From Strix aluco (lineage: Eukaryota; Chordata; Aves; Strigiformes; Strigidae): a stretch of DNA of 64,000 nucleotides. The notes beneath the pieces are model-generated. The model was not told the DNA's origin, did not search any database, and worked only from the letters and a program-made list of their open reading frames with translations. The position numbers and the translations under genes are program-made. Position 1 is the stretch's first letter, and each line of letters opens with the position of its first letter. The DNA lies in assembly GCF_031877795.1 (NCBI RefSeq), contig NC_133954.1, positions 10,321,466 through 10,385,465 of the forward strand, read 5' to 3'. Below are positions 10,901 to 45,877 of this stretch, piece by piece.

Positions 10901-13900
10901 GCCTCTAATTAGTGCCTGCAGAAAAATTAATGAGCAACACTGCCAGTGCAGGTGTCCTGCCTAAAAAAGCATTCCATAGCCATGGGGTATGGCGAGCAGC
11001 TGGTGACGGACAGACACCCTCTTCAGCCCGGATCACGACAGAAACCATTCTGCTCCTGAGAGCAGTACCTTGATAATTCTCTTAAAGCTCAGAGCTCTCC
11101 CAGGAGAGCTCTGCACCGGCTGCTTCCGAAAGGACAGTGCCCCATCGTAGGAGCTGCAGCTCCTGAGGAAGGAGGCGGGTGTCTGCGCACCAGAGGCAAT
11201 GCCCCACTGCGGGGGAATACGTCCTGGGAGAGACGTGGTCTGGCACCAAGGCTGCATGGATCGCTGGGCTGGGGGTCAGCAGGGGGTTGACTCAAGGGAC
11301 TGAGGCAAAGCACAGGCGCAAAAACTGGCAGAGCAGCTGCTTCTGGATCCAACAGTCCCACGACTAACCGCAATAATTGCAGGACCGTGGAGGAACAGGC
11401 GCTTCTTGCCAGCCTGCATCAGTAACCTGTGTCCTTGGCTGCCTGCCCATCTCCACAGGTCTGTTCTCCTGTTGGGGTGATTTCTGGGTAGCCATGGTAT
11501 CTAGGAGTAAATTACCTTCCTCACAAAATATGTTTATACCCTATGTACATAACTCTCTCATTACTTTTGTCATCAGGATCTTACTACAGGGAATAGTCAC
11601 ATCTCAGAAAAACAGACCAATTAGGTCTGCTACAGAAAAGGCAAGACCCTGCCCGTAGGAAAGGAGAGGACATCTACACCATCTATACTTCACCACTGAA
11701 GCACTTTTACCAGGCGCAGCATGTGTTGCTTCTCTCACCTCATGGTATGAGACTGGCAGGTGTATAGAAACAGTTAATTCTTGAAAGTAATGGGAAGTCT
11801 GATGTGAGAAAGCAGAGAGCTCCTCTGGTCCCTGCACAGGGAGCAGCAGTGTGCACCCCTCCAGCTGATAACAGGCGGCCAGTCTGAGAGGGGTGTTGGG
11901 CGGGTGATGAGCAAAGGCCGCTACGTTATCTCACACGCTGAGAAAAGTGCATTTGTGTGTGCTGGTTTCACTCACAACAGTGCTATTGTCTGCAGCCCCT
12001 AAGACCAAGCTGCTGTAGCTAATTAGCATGTAGAAATCAGCATTCTTGCTCTACCCCTAATGTCACCCAGGGAAGAGGGACACACTGCAAGCAGCTTCCC
12101 AGTGCTGTGCCTGCCCCCGGCAGGGAACAAGGTCTTTTCTCTCTGCATTTGTGCAGGGTTTCTTGGATTTATATCCTTGATACAACACAGGAGCTCCTTA
12201 TGCATCCTAGAAGCAGGTTGATTAGGACAAGCTGTTGGTGCACCGGTGACCAGGGATCACAAAGCAGCAGAGCTGCTCCCCAGGCACTTGACCCCAAACA
12301 CATACTGCAGCAAGCAATGCAAAGGGGAAGCTCTAGTCGTTATTTTCCCTTCGTCAGTCCAGTGCTGTTGACACTCCAACTCTTATCGGACATCAGAAGG
12401 GCTGCTATAGCCTGTCCAGATGTTTCTCTTTTACCCTAAATGAGTTCTGCTTATCCAGCCTCTGCAGGGGGTGCAGAGTTGATAAAGCATCCCATCACCT
12501 ATATAAGTTTCCCATTGGATTCAGAAGCTCGCCAGGTCACAAGAAAAGCACATCTGCATGCTTCCATGGGATTTCTACTTCCTAGAAAGACTGAAAACAG
12601 GGAATGTAGGAAGAAAAGGGTTTTTTCTTCCAAAAATAGAAGCTCCTAAACCTCCACAAACTACTAAGAAATTTGCAGCTCCATTTAAGCATTAGGCTGG
12701 TATTTTATCTAACTCTGACCCTCTCCATTAGCATAAGATTTTTTTTAGCATAAGATATGGTAAGGAGAAACCATTAGGAGAGAGCCATAAGCCAAATGTA
12801 ATTCAGACTCTATTTGAATACATCTAGTCTACCTTTCCTGCTGTTGCAGAAGTGTGCCGCCTTAGCTTTCATGTATGGAAGAGGAGGTGACCAGAGTTGG
12901 GGGATGGCTGCCTGGAGACCTGCCGCAGCGAGATGATGGTGTAACGCAGAGCAAGTGCCAGCAGATCAGCAGAGCACAACACACCCTTTCTGCATTGCAA
13001 GGTGTGCTTCTGGAAATGTGTTATTGATTCAGAGGTGAATATTTATTACTGTTGATTAGCACAGCAAGTATACGCAGTAGTGGTCAAACAGGAAAAAAAA
13101 AAATCACAGACTAAGGACTCAAGAATTATTTGCCTGTGATTTGTTTGCTTTATCTCTTTAGTTCATAAGAGAACGGCCTTTTTAGCAGTTTCCAAGAACA
13201 CATTGATAGTGTGCCTTGGTCAAAATGCAAGAAAATATAACTGAAGGCAGGCTTCACTCTACATCCCCCTCATGTGGGCTTCCTGATAAGCTTTAATTAC
13301 AGATTTGACCTTGGTCTTTGTCTGAAGAAGGAATATAAGTATGAGATGCTGTGTAATTGCTGTCAGAAGTGGTTTAGCTCATTAAATGTCTACATGAGGA
13401 AGCTTCTTCAGTTCCTGGTGTTGCCAAGTGGGTTTTAAGGAAATTAAAATCCTAGGTCTTCGTAATAATTCTTATAGCCGGTTGGGTGATAATTAATGAA
13501 CATATCTGACATCATTAAGCCAGTATGCATTCTGTATTAACTAGTCAGCATTAACTATAAGGGTGACACAAAAAATAGCACTGGAGCATTTGAGGGAGCA
13601 GCTACTGGAACAAGGAGAGTGGAGGGCTGCAGAAATCCCATGGACTGGAAAACACCAGCTTTCTGCTGATAGAGGCAGCTTCTTCTTGAGTGTATCCAAA
13701 TCACTGAATTCATTCACAGGTGTCAGTGACCCCTGCTGCTGACCATTGCAAAACCATGAATTTATCCTTACAAACCACCCTAAAGGTCAGGAAATACCTT
13801 TTTCCATGCCTTACAAGTGGGAATAGAAGTACGTAAGGATGCGTTCAGGGTCAAAAGAAGAACTGGCATAAGAATTAGAAACAAAACTGTTGTTTTGTTG

Positions 13901-16900
13901 GTTTTTTTTTTCCAATTGAAGAAAAGGGCTCACCCCCTGCAAGGGTAAAGCCAGTTTCAGCATGAGATAAATGCTCAGGAACTTGCCTGAGACCTTTGGA
14001 AAGTACCCAGAGATAACAGTGAAGAGTGGTGTAACAAGCTGAATAGCATCCCAGGGAATTGTGCTGTTTACAAGACTAATCACATTTTACTCACAGCTTG
14101 TATGAGCCACCTGGGTACACCTGGTACATTCAGCAGCACCATGCAGGTCTTCAGTCTGCATGTAGCAGCCTATTTGAAATGCCCAGGAATAAGTAGGGCT
14201 GGTGCCTTTTCTTGTACCTGTTTTGCTCACCAGCGGCACAGATGTTTGACTGTGTAGACACACCTGCATGTCTGCCCCCAGTAAGTAGAACAGTCTCAGA
14301 GGGTTGCCTGCAGTTCATTAGACCAAGAGATCTGGTATTGGATCTGACAATCAGGAATAACATGCTGATTGTTTTTATACAGTAGCTTGGAAGTGAGCTA
14401 AATCAAAGAGAATTCTGACATAAATTAGGCGATCTCTGAGATAATTACTGAGTATATTGAACAGAGTAATGTTTACCTACATATTAATGTGTCTACCCAT
14501 ATATTTATCTGTGAGATTATCAGACTCTCACACTGCCCTTTCTTCCTCTAGGTTTGTGCCTGATAGTTAATGTTTGCTCATTATGCAGTTTCTCAAGCTG
14601 GGCTTTTACCTTTCCACCCAGCCTACCCTAGGTCTTAATTCTGGGGTTATGGTATCTAATTAGCCAGCAGTAATTTGACATTTACATTAAAAATGCCAAA
14701 TTCTCTTTCAGAAAGAAAATGTTTCTGTTCCATTCTAGTGGTAGGAAAGCTCTGCAGGCAAAGATGGGCCGTGCTGACATTCCCACTCCTACAATTTCGT
14801 GGGCTCTGAGTGCTGGGGCGGTTTTCACTGACAGCCCCGACAGCCGGTGCCTTCTGCATGTGGAACATGACAAGCACAGGGACACCAAGCCAGCTGCCAG
14901 GGGCAGGAGCAGTGGGGCTGCTGCCTTAGCTTTGCTGCAGTCAGACAATTCTGCAAACTTTGCTGAAAGTCATGGTTTCCAGCAGCTACTGTGATTTCAG
15001 TGCTGCTGGTGTGCTGCCTTTTTGCCCCTTGGTTATTTGTCTCTTCTGTAGATGTTGTCAGAATGAGCCCCCTTCCCCTGGAAACCCGTCACTTTAGTAA
15101 CAAATCAAAGCTCATCAGTGATTGTTCTGAGCTCTTACCAGTACCATTAACCGTTCAGAGTCATGGCAAATAGATGATGTGAGAAAGAAATGCCTACTTC
15201 AGAGCATGGACCTGAGGCCAGGAGAGCACAGAGAAGTTCCTGGCAAGAGCATGGCTTTGTTTTTCAGTGAACAGTGTCTGTCTCAGTCATAAAGTTCTTT
15301 CTTCTTTTATCAGCGCACTGTTCCAATAAAGTGCTCAGAACTCCCATATATAAGAAATGACAGAAAACCATTGATCTGGAGTGAAAATCAAACTGCAAGT
15401 GAACCACTTGTCTTTTACATGTGTTTACTCCAACCCCAGCTGATTTCTACAACTGTCACTTAATTAATCATCTTATTTCATTTAATCAATCAACGCCTTT
15501 TAATTAATTGAAATGTATGTATGCAAAATGGCAAATGCTTCTCTCAGGAAAGGCCTTGAGGGAACGTGCTGTCAGCAGCAGTGCTCTGAAAAGCTTGTTC
15601 CATTTATATAAATGAATAAATACAAATGCTGATGACTTCATGGCCTGAATATTAATGCAGGTAATTAAACATGCTTATTCTGGTAGGTAACAGCATGCCA
15701 GGCCCCGGCATGAGGAGGCTCCATAAACAGAACCTCATCCCCGAGTTCTTGCTATTGCCTGTGCTACAGGAATATATACTGGGTCCTTGATTTACCGCCA
15801 CAGATGAAATTTCCTCTTTCTTTCTGAGTCAGCTTATTAACATCCAGGTAGTGGAACAAGCCTGGCATGTTGCTTTGAAATGGTAACTGAGACAGAAGAG
15901 TGGCTCCTGCTGCCTGGTAGTTACAGCCTCGCACTAGGAGCAGCAGGCTGGAGCAGGCTCTAGCCCTCTTTGCAATACACCTCAGGGAGTCTTTCCAAGC
16001 GAAGTCCTGCCCAAGGGAAAGCAGCAGCACTGGGCTTGAAGCGTGCTGCCTGAGACAGCCCCCCCAGCCTCTGCTGTAACCCTGCCCCAGAGCTCCCTGG
16101 ATGAGAGGAGCCACGGCAAAGCCCCTGGCCCCAGGTAAGGGTGAGCTTTGGTCTGGCCAGGGTCTGTAAGCATGCGGGGCTCGCTCTGCACTGCGGGCTG
16201 GTGAACCAGGCTGTGTTGCTGCAGTTACCTTCTCCTTCAGGCCCACTTTGTCACCTCTGCACCAGGCTGTGGTCTGCAATAGAGATGTCCCCAGCACCTC
16301 CTCAGGCACATCCACCTCCACTCCAGCAGCACCTCTGTCCCAGCTGCTCCCAGTTGTGGGACAATTCACACAGTTTCACTTTGCTCCAGCAGCTTTTACA
16401 GGACACAGTCACACTGTCACCACAGAAATCAAGATTTCTTGACCTTTGGAAAACACAGAGCTGTGCTTCATGGGTGAATGACTTGTTAAAGCAAAGACCT
16501 GATATTCAGGCATTCTACATGGCACCTTATGAACCCACCTCTGAACTGCAGAACAGTCTCCAACTGCCTCTGCCATCCCAGAACAACAGCCTGTACTCTA
16601 CCCCAGCCTTCAGTCCTCCTGCTCTTACTCTGCAGGTAGCCCCCACACACATTCCCCCACCTGTCTGAAAGTGCTGCATTGATTCCGTAAGCACGAGTCT
16701 TGAAATCCCTTCAGAAAAGCCCTTCTCACCTCTTTTCTGGGAAGGTGTCTGTTCTTACTGCCTGTTCAGGAAAAGCTATTACCTATACTGCAACCAATTA
16801 ACATGATATCAAATTCATCTTCTTCAGGACTCAGCTCTGATCCAAGCCAAATGCTTAACATACATCTCCAGCAAAGAAAGGCACATAGTGCAATTTGCAC

Positions 16901-19900
16901 TAAAGAATCCCTGCACAAAACCTGGAGAGTCTGAACAGTCCTTTTGCAGTCTCTGGATCATAGTTAAGATTCTAAAGGAGATCCAGCAAACACCCAGAAC
17001 AAGGTAGGGAGAGGAAGACAAAGCCCTTACCTTCACTGCTGAGCCTCAGCTCGCATTATCTGTCCTGCGAACCAGGTGAATTCATGGGCATTTTCTACCA
17101 AGATGGGTCATTATAGATTATGCACAAGGTTTTTATTCATAATACCAGCAAAATAAAACTGACACCAGACCCAAGATGAAAACAATCCAGCAAATCACCA
17201 AGAATAATTATAGGAACATACTGAATATTTCTTTGATTTACCATTAACTCTAGTAATGAGTCAGACAAGTGTTCTAATTGCATCCATGAATAAGCTGCTC
17301 TCGTATAAATGGCTTCAGATCTGGAAGGAAGTAACTCTTTGTATATGGATCCAAATGCAGAGGGAGGATTTTAAAGAGTAAACTACTTCAGCAAAAAGCT
17401 GTACATGTAGTCATTGCTGCTCATCAGTGCTATTAGTAGGTCAGGTAGTGAAATACATACAACTGTACAGAATTCAAAAGGAACACTATTTCAAATTTAA
17501 GGCACCTGCAGAAAAGCCAGTCTAAGTTGTTGCAAAAGATACTTTTGTTGAACAAACCCCTTCCATCCCAAGCCACAATCAAGCCCCTGTCAGTCTCCTT
17601 TCACAGGGAAGGAGCAGCTGGTCACTGTCTAGGGCTGGGATGCCTCCAGCCTGTACACAGAAATGCTCCTGATCTACCAAGGACCAGAAACAACTCAAAG
17701 TAGGGGCAGTAATATCTAGCCTCAAGCAGAAGGGGAACAAGGCTGTCAAGTGTTTTGAGATCCACCATTTGATGTGGTTGCTGTACGACCGGCCCTTGTC
17801 CCACAGGCACTGCCAGCACAACGGTGCTTGCCAGCCCCACGGTCCTTCAGTCAGCCTGCACCAGCCCCAGTGCCGGAGAGATCAGGCACTCTCTGTAAAT
17901 CAACGAGGTCTCTGCTGTGGGGCTGTGTAGAGAAAGACTCTAGCCAGACAGTGCTGCGACCCCACTGGAATCCAGCTTTCCCTTCTGGAAGCCCTGGGCC
18001 ACACTAACACACACACACCCCAAATTCTGCCACCAGTCCCATCAGCAGGGAGGTACCGCTCCTTTGAGGGAAGGAGGCGGGCAAGCTAGATTTCCAATAA
18101 ATTAAAAATGCACTTTTGCAGTAAACTCCCTTTCCAAACAATGACAAAGTGAAGTGGCAAGGCAGGAAGCGCACGCTAAAGAGCTCTGACCCCACTAAAA
18201 CCCCAAGCAGGAAAGAACAAGGGAGATACAGCCAAATCAGAACAGAGCCTGCCGTGGGAATCCCAGCTGCTGTCTCCTCCTTCCTTTGCCTCCTACATAT
18301 GCTAAATGGATTTGCCACTTTAATATTCTTTTAGAGCAAGCCTCAAAGAAGTGCATTCACAATGCATAATGACTACAGTGCTCTGCTAGGAGATGCATTT
18401 AAAATCTCTACATTATAGCACAGAGAGCAAGCCCTGCCTGCACCTCCTTTTTGAACAGAAGCTGCCATCCACAACCTATCAGGAATGTAAAGGGTGTTCC
18501 CCAGCAAACAGCCACACCAACACCAATTACCCTGTGTACTGAGGAGTCTACCAATCAGGATGCAGAGTCAGAGGTGGAAAAAGCAGTGTGCTGGCACCAT
18601 CCTGCAATGTTCAGGCTGCAGTGAAAACTGACATAATTTGGCAGCTGTATTAAAGGGGATTCTCAATTATACCCCACCCCCTACTGCTTTAGCCTTCTCC
18701 AGGCTAAACAAACCCAGCTGGAATTTCTAGCACATGGACTCTTCCTGCCTAACATGCAGCCATGCAGGTGTTTCCAACACCAGCAGCAGCTGTGGTTGTG
18801 TGTTAAAGAGTTCTGAGCAAGAAACTGGACCAAGGAGGGGGAAAAAAAAAAAAAGTGACACCCTTGTGCAGGAAGTGTCTGGTATAGAAAGGAGAAAGGC
18901 ATCAGAGGTACTGCACAAACATCTTGGATACAGATGTGCTGCACCATGTTCCAGGAGAAAGTCTGCTGTTTTCTTCTCTTAAGGACCAGAAACTCCCTTT
19001 GAGAAGCAATAGAATCCTATGAAAAATTCAGTATTGCCAAGCACAAAGGGTGTTTGAGTACTACTTTTACTTTGATGCCTAAATTATTCCCTACAGTCCA
19101 CAGACCTCTCCCCATTGCCTCAGTCTGCAGCCTCCACAATAGCTATGAAGCAAACAGCAATTACACATTTATTCCAAGACCACTGATGTAACCCGACCGG
19201 GCTCTGTCAATGCATAACTCCGTGCTGCTTAGCAGGAAAGTGTAAAGGACAGTCTGAACTGGTAACAGGCTGCTTACTCTGCTGGCCTCCACATCAGCCC
19301 AGCTGATAAGGATGAAGACAAAGCTACACCTAGTTAACATACATGAATTCTAACCAGGAATCCATTCCCGTATATTAGAAAATAAGTCCTGGACAGCTTC
19401 TGCCCCCCCATGGCTTCTTAACACTTTCTCTGGTATGATAAGGCAGCCTCACAGAAATATTTCAACTCATTTGTGCTGGTGAAAAGGCAGGAACAGAGCC
19501 CCAGAACACCTCTGCAGTGCCAGAGGCTTTGGGCTGTACCTGATCTCAGATGCTATAGTAGACAATATCCAGGCTAAATATTTTTGATGAGCCTGCCTGG
19601 TGTTACAGCTGTGATTCCTACTTCAGAGCTGACGGCTTAGTGAAGTAAAGAACAAAAGAAACTGTGCACAGCATAGCCAGGCACTAGGCAAAATGCATTA
19701 CCCAGAATCAGATGCTAAGGATTCTCAGCAGCACCTTAAGGGGAAAAAGGGACAGGCTGCAACAGTGCTGGTTGAGCAGCTGCAAGACGAAGCCAGCCTG
19801 TTACTGCCCCAGTGCAAGGTTAGCTCTCTATGTTGTTCCCCAAAAGTAGTAAATTCCTCCCCTCTGCATTAGGAATTTAGTAGTCTAGAGAAGAGGGGAA

Positions 19901-22355
19901 GGAAAGAATTCGATCGCCCCCCCATGTAGTTTTGAAATACTTCCATAAAGCATTATTTTGGTGCACCGGCTCCTACTGCTTCAGAGAAAGCACAGCCTGA
20001 ACACGGCGTCAGGGAAGTACTGACCAGAAAGACTGGGGCAAGGCTGTGTCCAACAGATCCTCCTGCAACTGGGACCATGGGAGGGGTTATGTACACTGAA
20101 CAGCAAAGCTCAGGTTTCTTGGAAGTTGACACTGATGCAGCTGCACGGAGAAAAGCTCCTGTTAAGTTACAAAAGCAGAGCAGTTTTAATTACAAATATA
20201 GTACTTACCTGATGGCAAAGCCTCAGGCAAACCTACAGCAAGCACCAGACTTTCCTTTGTTTCTTCCCTTACTCTAGTGAGTAGTGTAAAAGGCACATAC
20301 TGCTTACTAGGACAGTTCGTATGCAGCCCCTTTAACCAGGTGTCCAGTTCTTTAATGATTCTGCTACTCATCACCCTCAGGTAATTACTGTAAAAGGCAC
20401 AGCATGGCCTAGTCATGTCTCAAAAATGCATTCACCTCAGAGGCTTCCTACCCTGGGAAGATCATAAAACAAGCTGCTCTTGCATATGAGCAAACAGGGA
20501 GGAAATGCAGCTTGATCCTCATGTATAAAATGGCATTTCCAACCCATGCAGTGGCTGTGAAGCTCCTAAGAGCTAGGGCTTTATTACCAAAGCTGGAAGT
20601 CAGACTAGAGAAGTCAGTATGGATTCCATGACAGAGGCTGCATAAGCTCCCCCCGAACTGCCTACTTCCCTGGAAGCATCTCCTTCCTTTTTCTAGCTGT
20701 TCAGTCAAAGACTCCAGTGAAGTCTTAGATGCAGATTGCTACAGAAGTTCACAGATGATACTTTATTAGAAGCAGAGTTTCCACAGACCTAGTCTATCAC
20801 CTCCAAGGAAGGAGGACATCATTCCTACAGACAAGGATCTAGCTGGAGCTAGTGCCTTATCTGCTAGGAAGGACCACCTTCGTGTCAAGATCGGAGGGGC
20901 CATTTCACAAAGGCAGATGCAAATGAGTCTTGCTTGGCCTTTTACTCCCATCTAAAGGCAGCATTTAGTCTTCCCCCCCAGCTATCTTTTGAAATGTAGA
21001 TTACAAAAAAAAGACAAACAAAAAAAAAAATCAACCAATGTGGGCTCTAGAGATAAGAGCAGGCTTAGTTTGAAGGTGAGGCTGTGTTGAACAGCCTCAA
21101 TAGTTATGAAATATTGTCATATAGAAGAGAACAGCAATGTATGTCACTGAGCCGACGCTTCTGGCACTTATGCTGCCAGTAGCAATGCCTCGTTGGGCTA
21201 CATTTGCCTCCACTTGGCAACTGCAAGACACTTGTTAACACATTTGCTTCTCAGGTTGATGGAAATTACAATTCTGATTCCAGCTCTGAAATTCTAATTT
21301 ACATTTTTTTTACCTCCTCCAGTAAGTCTCCACTCCCTTTCCCCATCCCAGGAGGCTGGACTTCAGATATTTTTTCACATATGCCTCAATACAGAGACCA
21401 AGTGACTGATTTACATAAGATCTAAACAATTAAGTCAAATACTTGCCAAAATTTTATTTCCTTTGATCATTCCAATATTTATAAAAATACTTTCTATAAC
21501 TTTCCAAGCAACCTAGCAGCATCTGAGCACTGAACAATTCTCTGAATGTAGCTACAATTTTTTTTTTTAAACAACTTTATGAAAACAGGTTCTTTTTCTG
21601 CTCTGAAAGTACAAAATTATTTATGAAGTTGAACTGCTTAGCAACAGAAACAAGCAACATACTTTCTTCCATAAAAAGCAATTTATTTTCTTTGCAGTCT
21701 CGTTTTGCAGGCAGGGATTATTAGAAGCAGATTCTTATAGGACTTATTATAGGTCACTGGGATACTAAAGTGCATCTGTTTATTATCTCTCCATAGGTGC
21801 CACATACACTTCTCAGAAATAAGACTGACAACAGTGGTATAGGCTCGTGGTTTTAAGAATTGATTTATGTTGAAAATCAAGTGTTGGCTTTTCAAGGGCT
21901 GTACTTGTTGATAATTCTCCTGGTTAATGCAAGTTGACACTTTCATATGCAACAGGAGAGCTGTTTGTATAGTTTGACACAACTATAATCCATGGCTTAA
22001 GATTAACCAGGCCAATGCGTTTGTAATTACAAGATAATATTCCATTGTACTGGTATACAGACTTATTATGCCAGGTATGTTATTTATGCAAAACGAAAAT
22101 ATGGAGGTTACTCGCGAGTGCAAGTACATTTTAATTCAAGCCTCGAGCCCAATATTACTCTTTTAAATGACTGTCTCCCAAATATCCTCAAGTACATAAA
22201 CGGGAACTGGCTGCAATGGTAAATAATACATTGCCATCTCTTTGATGAGACCGTGTTCTAAATTTTTTAACTTTTAAAGCTTTGTTTACATTAATTTAAA
22301 TGACTATTTTGAAATGAGAAATCTTAATCTTTAAAGAACAGCCAGTAATTCCATC
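10901..22355. other. Intergenic, AT-rich half; possible conserved non-coding elements
   Basis: No gene is supported. The sequence is visibly more AT-rich than the preceding 11 kb and contains clusters of TAATTA-type motifs near 10906-10950, 12020, 13440-13570 and especially 15440-15690. No CR1 tail, LTR pair, tRNA or snRNA was recognised. A short CA run is at about 18004-18020 and a poly-A tract at 18841-18854. Confidence 0.5.
15440..15690. promoter_or_regulatory. Candidate conserved enhancer: homeodomain/PBX-type motif cluster
   Basis: Two TTAATTAA palindromes start at 15460 and 15500, exactly 40 bp apart. An AATCAATCAAC stretch (PBX/HOX-like on the other strand) lies between them. They are followed by ATGCAAAATGG, AATGAATAAATA and GTAATTAAACATGC. 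Such dense motif grouping is typical of vertebrate developmental enhancers, but no alignment could be run. The target would be RND2 or BRCA1 by position. Confidence 0.35.
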
Positions 22356-22378
22356 TTTATATGGTAGTCTTAAGTAAC

Positions 22379-22384
22379 TTTATT
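22379..22384 (-). terminator. BRCA1: Polyadenylation signal AATAAA for BRCA1
   Basis: The plus strand reads tttatt here, so the minus strand carries AATAAA about 156 nt past the stop. This predicts a 3' UTR of roughly 175-185 nt. Further AATAAA hexamers on the same strand at 21682-21687 and 21453-21458 could serve longer forms. Confidence 0.6.
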
Positions 22385-22539
22385 GTTAATAAAAGTATAG
22401 TTATTTTACTCTGAACAAGAACACTACATGCACATAATCTCTGCATAAGTGACTTAAATTCTCAGTCCTTAAAATAATTACCAAGCTATCAGCACTGATG
22501 AGAATTTCTGAGCAATGGAAAAAGAACTGCAGATCACCC

Positions 22540-44669
<22,130 letters not shown>

Positions 44670-45279
44670 CCTTCACATCCAAAAATACCCTACAGAAAAA
44701 CAAGAGTAATCAACTTTGTGAGCTGTTGCATCCCATGACGATGTTTTCTCCTGTATGGCTTTTCTATAATATGTGGAACAGTATTGAACACTTTGCTGCT
44801 ATTTCTTGAGTTTGGCTTTACAGCACTGGTGGAGTTCTTACTCTGGATGTTTACAGTTAAAACCTGTCAAGTCTCTTGTAGTCAAAGGAGTAGACTGAAA
44901 TAGTTTACACAAGTCACATTCAGCAGAAACTCAGCAAGGGTATGCACAAACATAACAACGAAAAAAAAAAAAAGAGCTTTTTAAGTGAAAAAGGATGTAA
45001 AGGAGACAGCAGACATGCCTATGCTAAGGACCCTGGGAACTGCCGACACCAAGCAGCACAGGTAAGACCCTACAGCAAGTATCGCAAACCCAGAACACGA
45101 AAAGAAACCACTTGACCTTTATTACTCGGCGGCAGCTCGGGAGCAGGGACAAGCCCTGCAACAACGCCTATCAGCAGGCCGAAGCGAAGCGGCCCAGCAC
45201 CCAGCTCGCCGTACTCCAGCCACCCGGCCCCACCGTCCCGCCGCCGCAGGGAGAGCCAGTCACTGCTGGTGCGACTCAC

Positions 45280-45450
45280 CAGGACGCTGCCGAGACAGAA
45301 GCAGAAGGAAGCCGAGGCCGCCAGGGCCAGAGCCACTCGCCCGACTCAGAGGCGCTCACGCACCCTCAGGAGCCGCCCCGCAGCACCACATTTCGCGCCC
45401 TTTCCACCGCCCGGGACACGGCCGCCCCCAGCAGCCAATCCGACGCCTGG
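45280..45450 (-). other. BRCA1: BRCA1 exon 1, non-coding (5' limit uncertain)
   Basis: On the - strand a strong donor gtgagt follows position 45280 (the donor GT is 45279-45278), within the CpG island and upstream of the first coding exon. In human, exon 1 is also non-coding. The transcription start is not visible; about 45450 is a guess based on the CCAAT and E-box sites beyond it. Confidence 0.5.
45435..45439 (+). promoter_or_regulatory. CCAAT box (NF-Y type)
   Basis: gcagCCAATcc lies upstream of BRCA1 exon 1 as inferred. It is close to the E-box at 45458. Confidence 0.45.
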
Positions 45451-45457
45451 ATCACAG

Positions 45458-45463
45458 CACGTG
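45458..45463. promoter_or_regulatory. E-box CACGTG
   Basis: A palindromic CACGTG in agcacgtggg. USF, MYC or TFE-type factors bind this core. Confidence 0.4.
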
Positions 45464-45496
45464 GGCCGAGAGGCGGTGTCTTATAATCGCCTTCCT

Positions 45497-45506
45497 ATCA
45501 CGTGAC
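45497..45506. promoter_or_regulatory. CLEAR-like E-box ATCACGTGAC
   Basis: Nine of ten bases match the CLEAR consensus GTCACGTGAC bound by TFEB/TFE3, which drive lysosome and autophagy genes. It lies about 370 bp upstream of the NBR1 start codon. USF would bind the same core. Confidence 0.45.
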
Positions 45507-45526
45507 ACCGCACTTCCCGCCGGGGA

Positions 45527-45541
45527 GGGGCGGGGCGGGGC
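45527..45541 (+). promoter_or_regulatory. Tandem GC boxes (Sp1 type)
   Basis: Two overlapping GGGGCGGGG units in the centre of the CpG island, fitting a TATA-less promoter. Confidence 0.5.
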
Positions 45542-45635
45542 AGGGCACGGCTGACTGGCTCTGCCGCTGCCGCGTGACTCCGCTGCACGTCTCTCAGCGG
45601 CGTGCGCAGGCCTGGCGCGGTGCACTGTGGGAGTC

Positions 45636-45644
45636 CCGGAAGTG
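45636..45644 (+). promoter_or_regulatory. ETS/GABP site CCGGAAGTG
   Basis: A perfect ETS core with favourable flanks. GABP sites are typical of bidirectional promoters, and GABP is known to act at the mammalian BRCA1 promoter. Confidence 0.45.
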
Positions 45645-45771
45645 CGTGTCTGCTGGCGGCGCACCGCCCCCGCCGCTTGCGCGCTGCTCGGCTGTGTTTG
45701 TTGTTGTGGTTCTGCAGCGCCTGGCCCCAGCCAACCAGAGTGGTGAGGAGGATGAGTGGCAGGCGGAACCG

Positions 45772-45776
45772 CCAAT
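45772..45776 (+). promoter_or_regulatory. CCAAT box close to NBR1
   Basis: gccCCAAT-type element (gCCAATaata), 100 bp before the NBR1 start codon. It may lie upstream of or inside the 5' UTR depending on the true transcription start. Confidence 0.35.
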
Positions 45777-45815
45777 AATATCGCGCGGAGGATGGGGGGG
45801 CTGGCCGCGTTCGGT

Positions 45816-45825
45816 CCGCCATGTT
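45816..45825. promoter_or_regulatory. NBR1: YY1-type site overlapping the upstream ATG
   Basis: CCGCCATGTT fits the YY1 consensus CCGCCATNTT. YY1 sites usually lie at or just after the transcription start, which would place the NBR1 start near here. The ATG of the motif is the in-frame upstream ATG at 45821. Confidence 0.45.
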
Positions 45826-45877
45826 AGGGTCGTCGGGCCGCTTGCTAGGGCTTCGCTCGCCTCCTGAGGAGCGCGGC

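Noticed and set aside
15764-16369. 201-codon open frame on the - strand
   Set aside because: No recognisable motif or splice context, and it overlaps an equally long frame on the other strand.
16141-16668. 175-codon open frame on the + strand
   Set aside because: Pro/Ser/Leu-rich low-information translation, opposite the previous frame. No evidence for expression.
5436-22355. U2 snRNA genes, present near BRCA1 in human
   Set aside because: No U2 5' end sequence was seen on either strand in the window.
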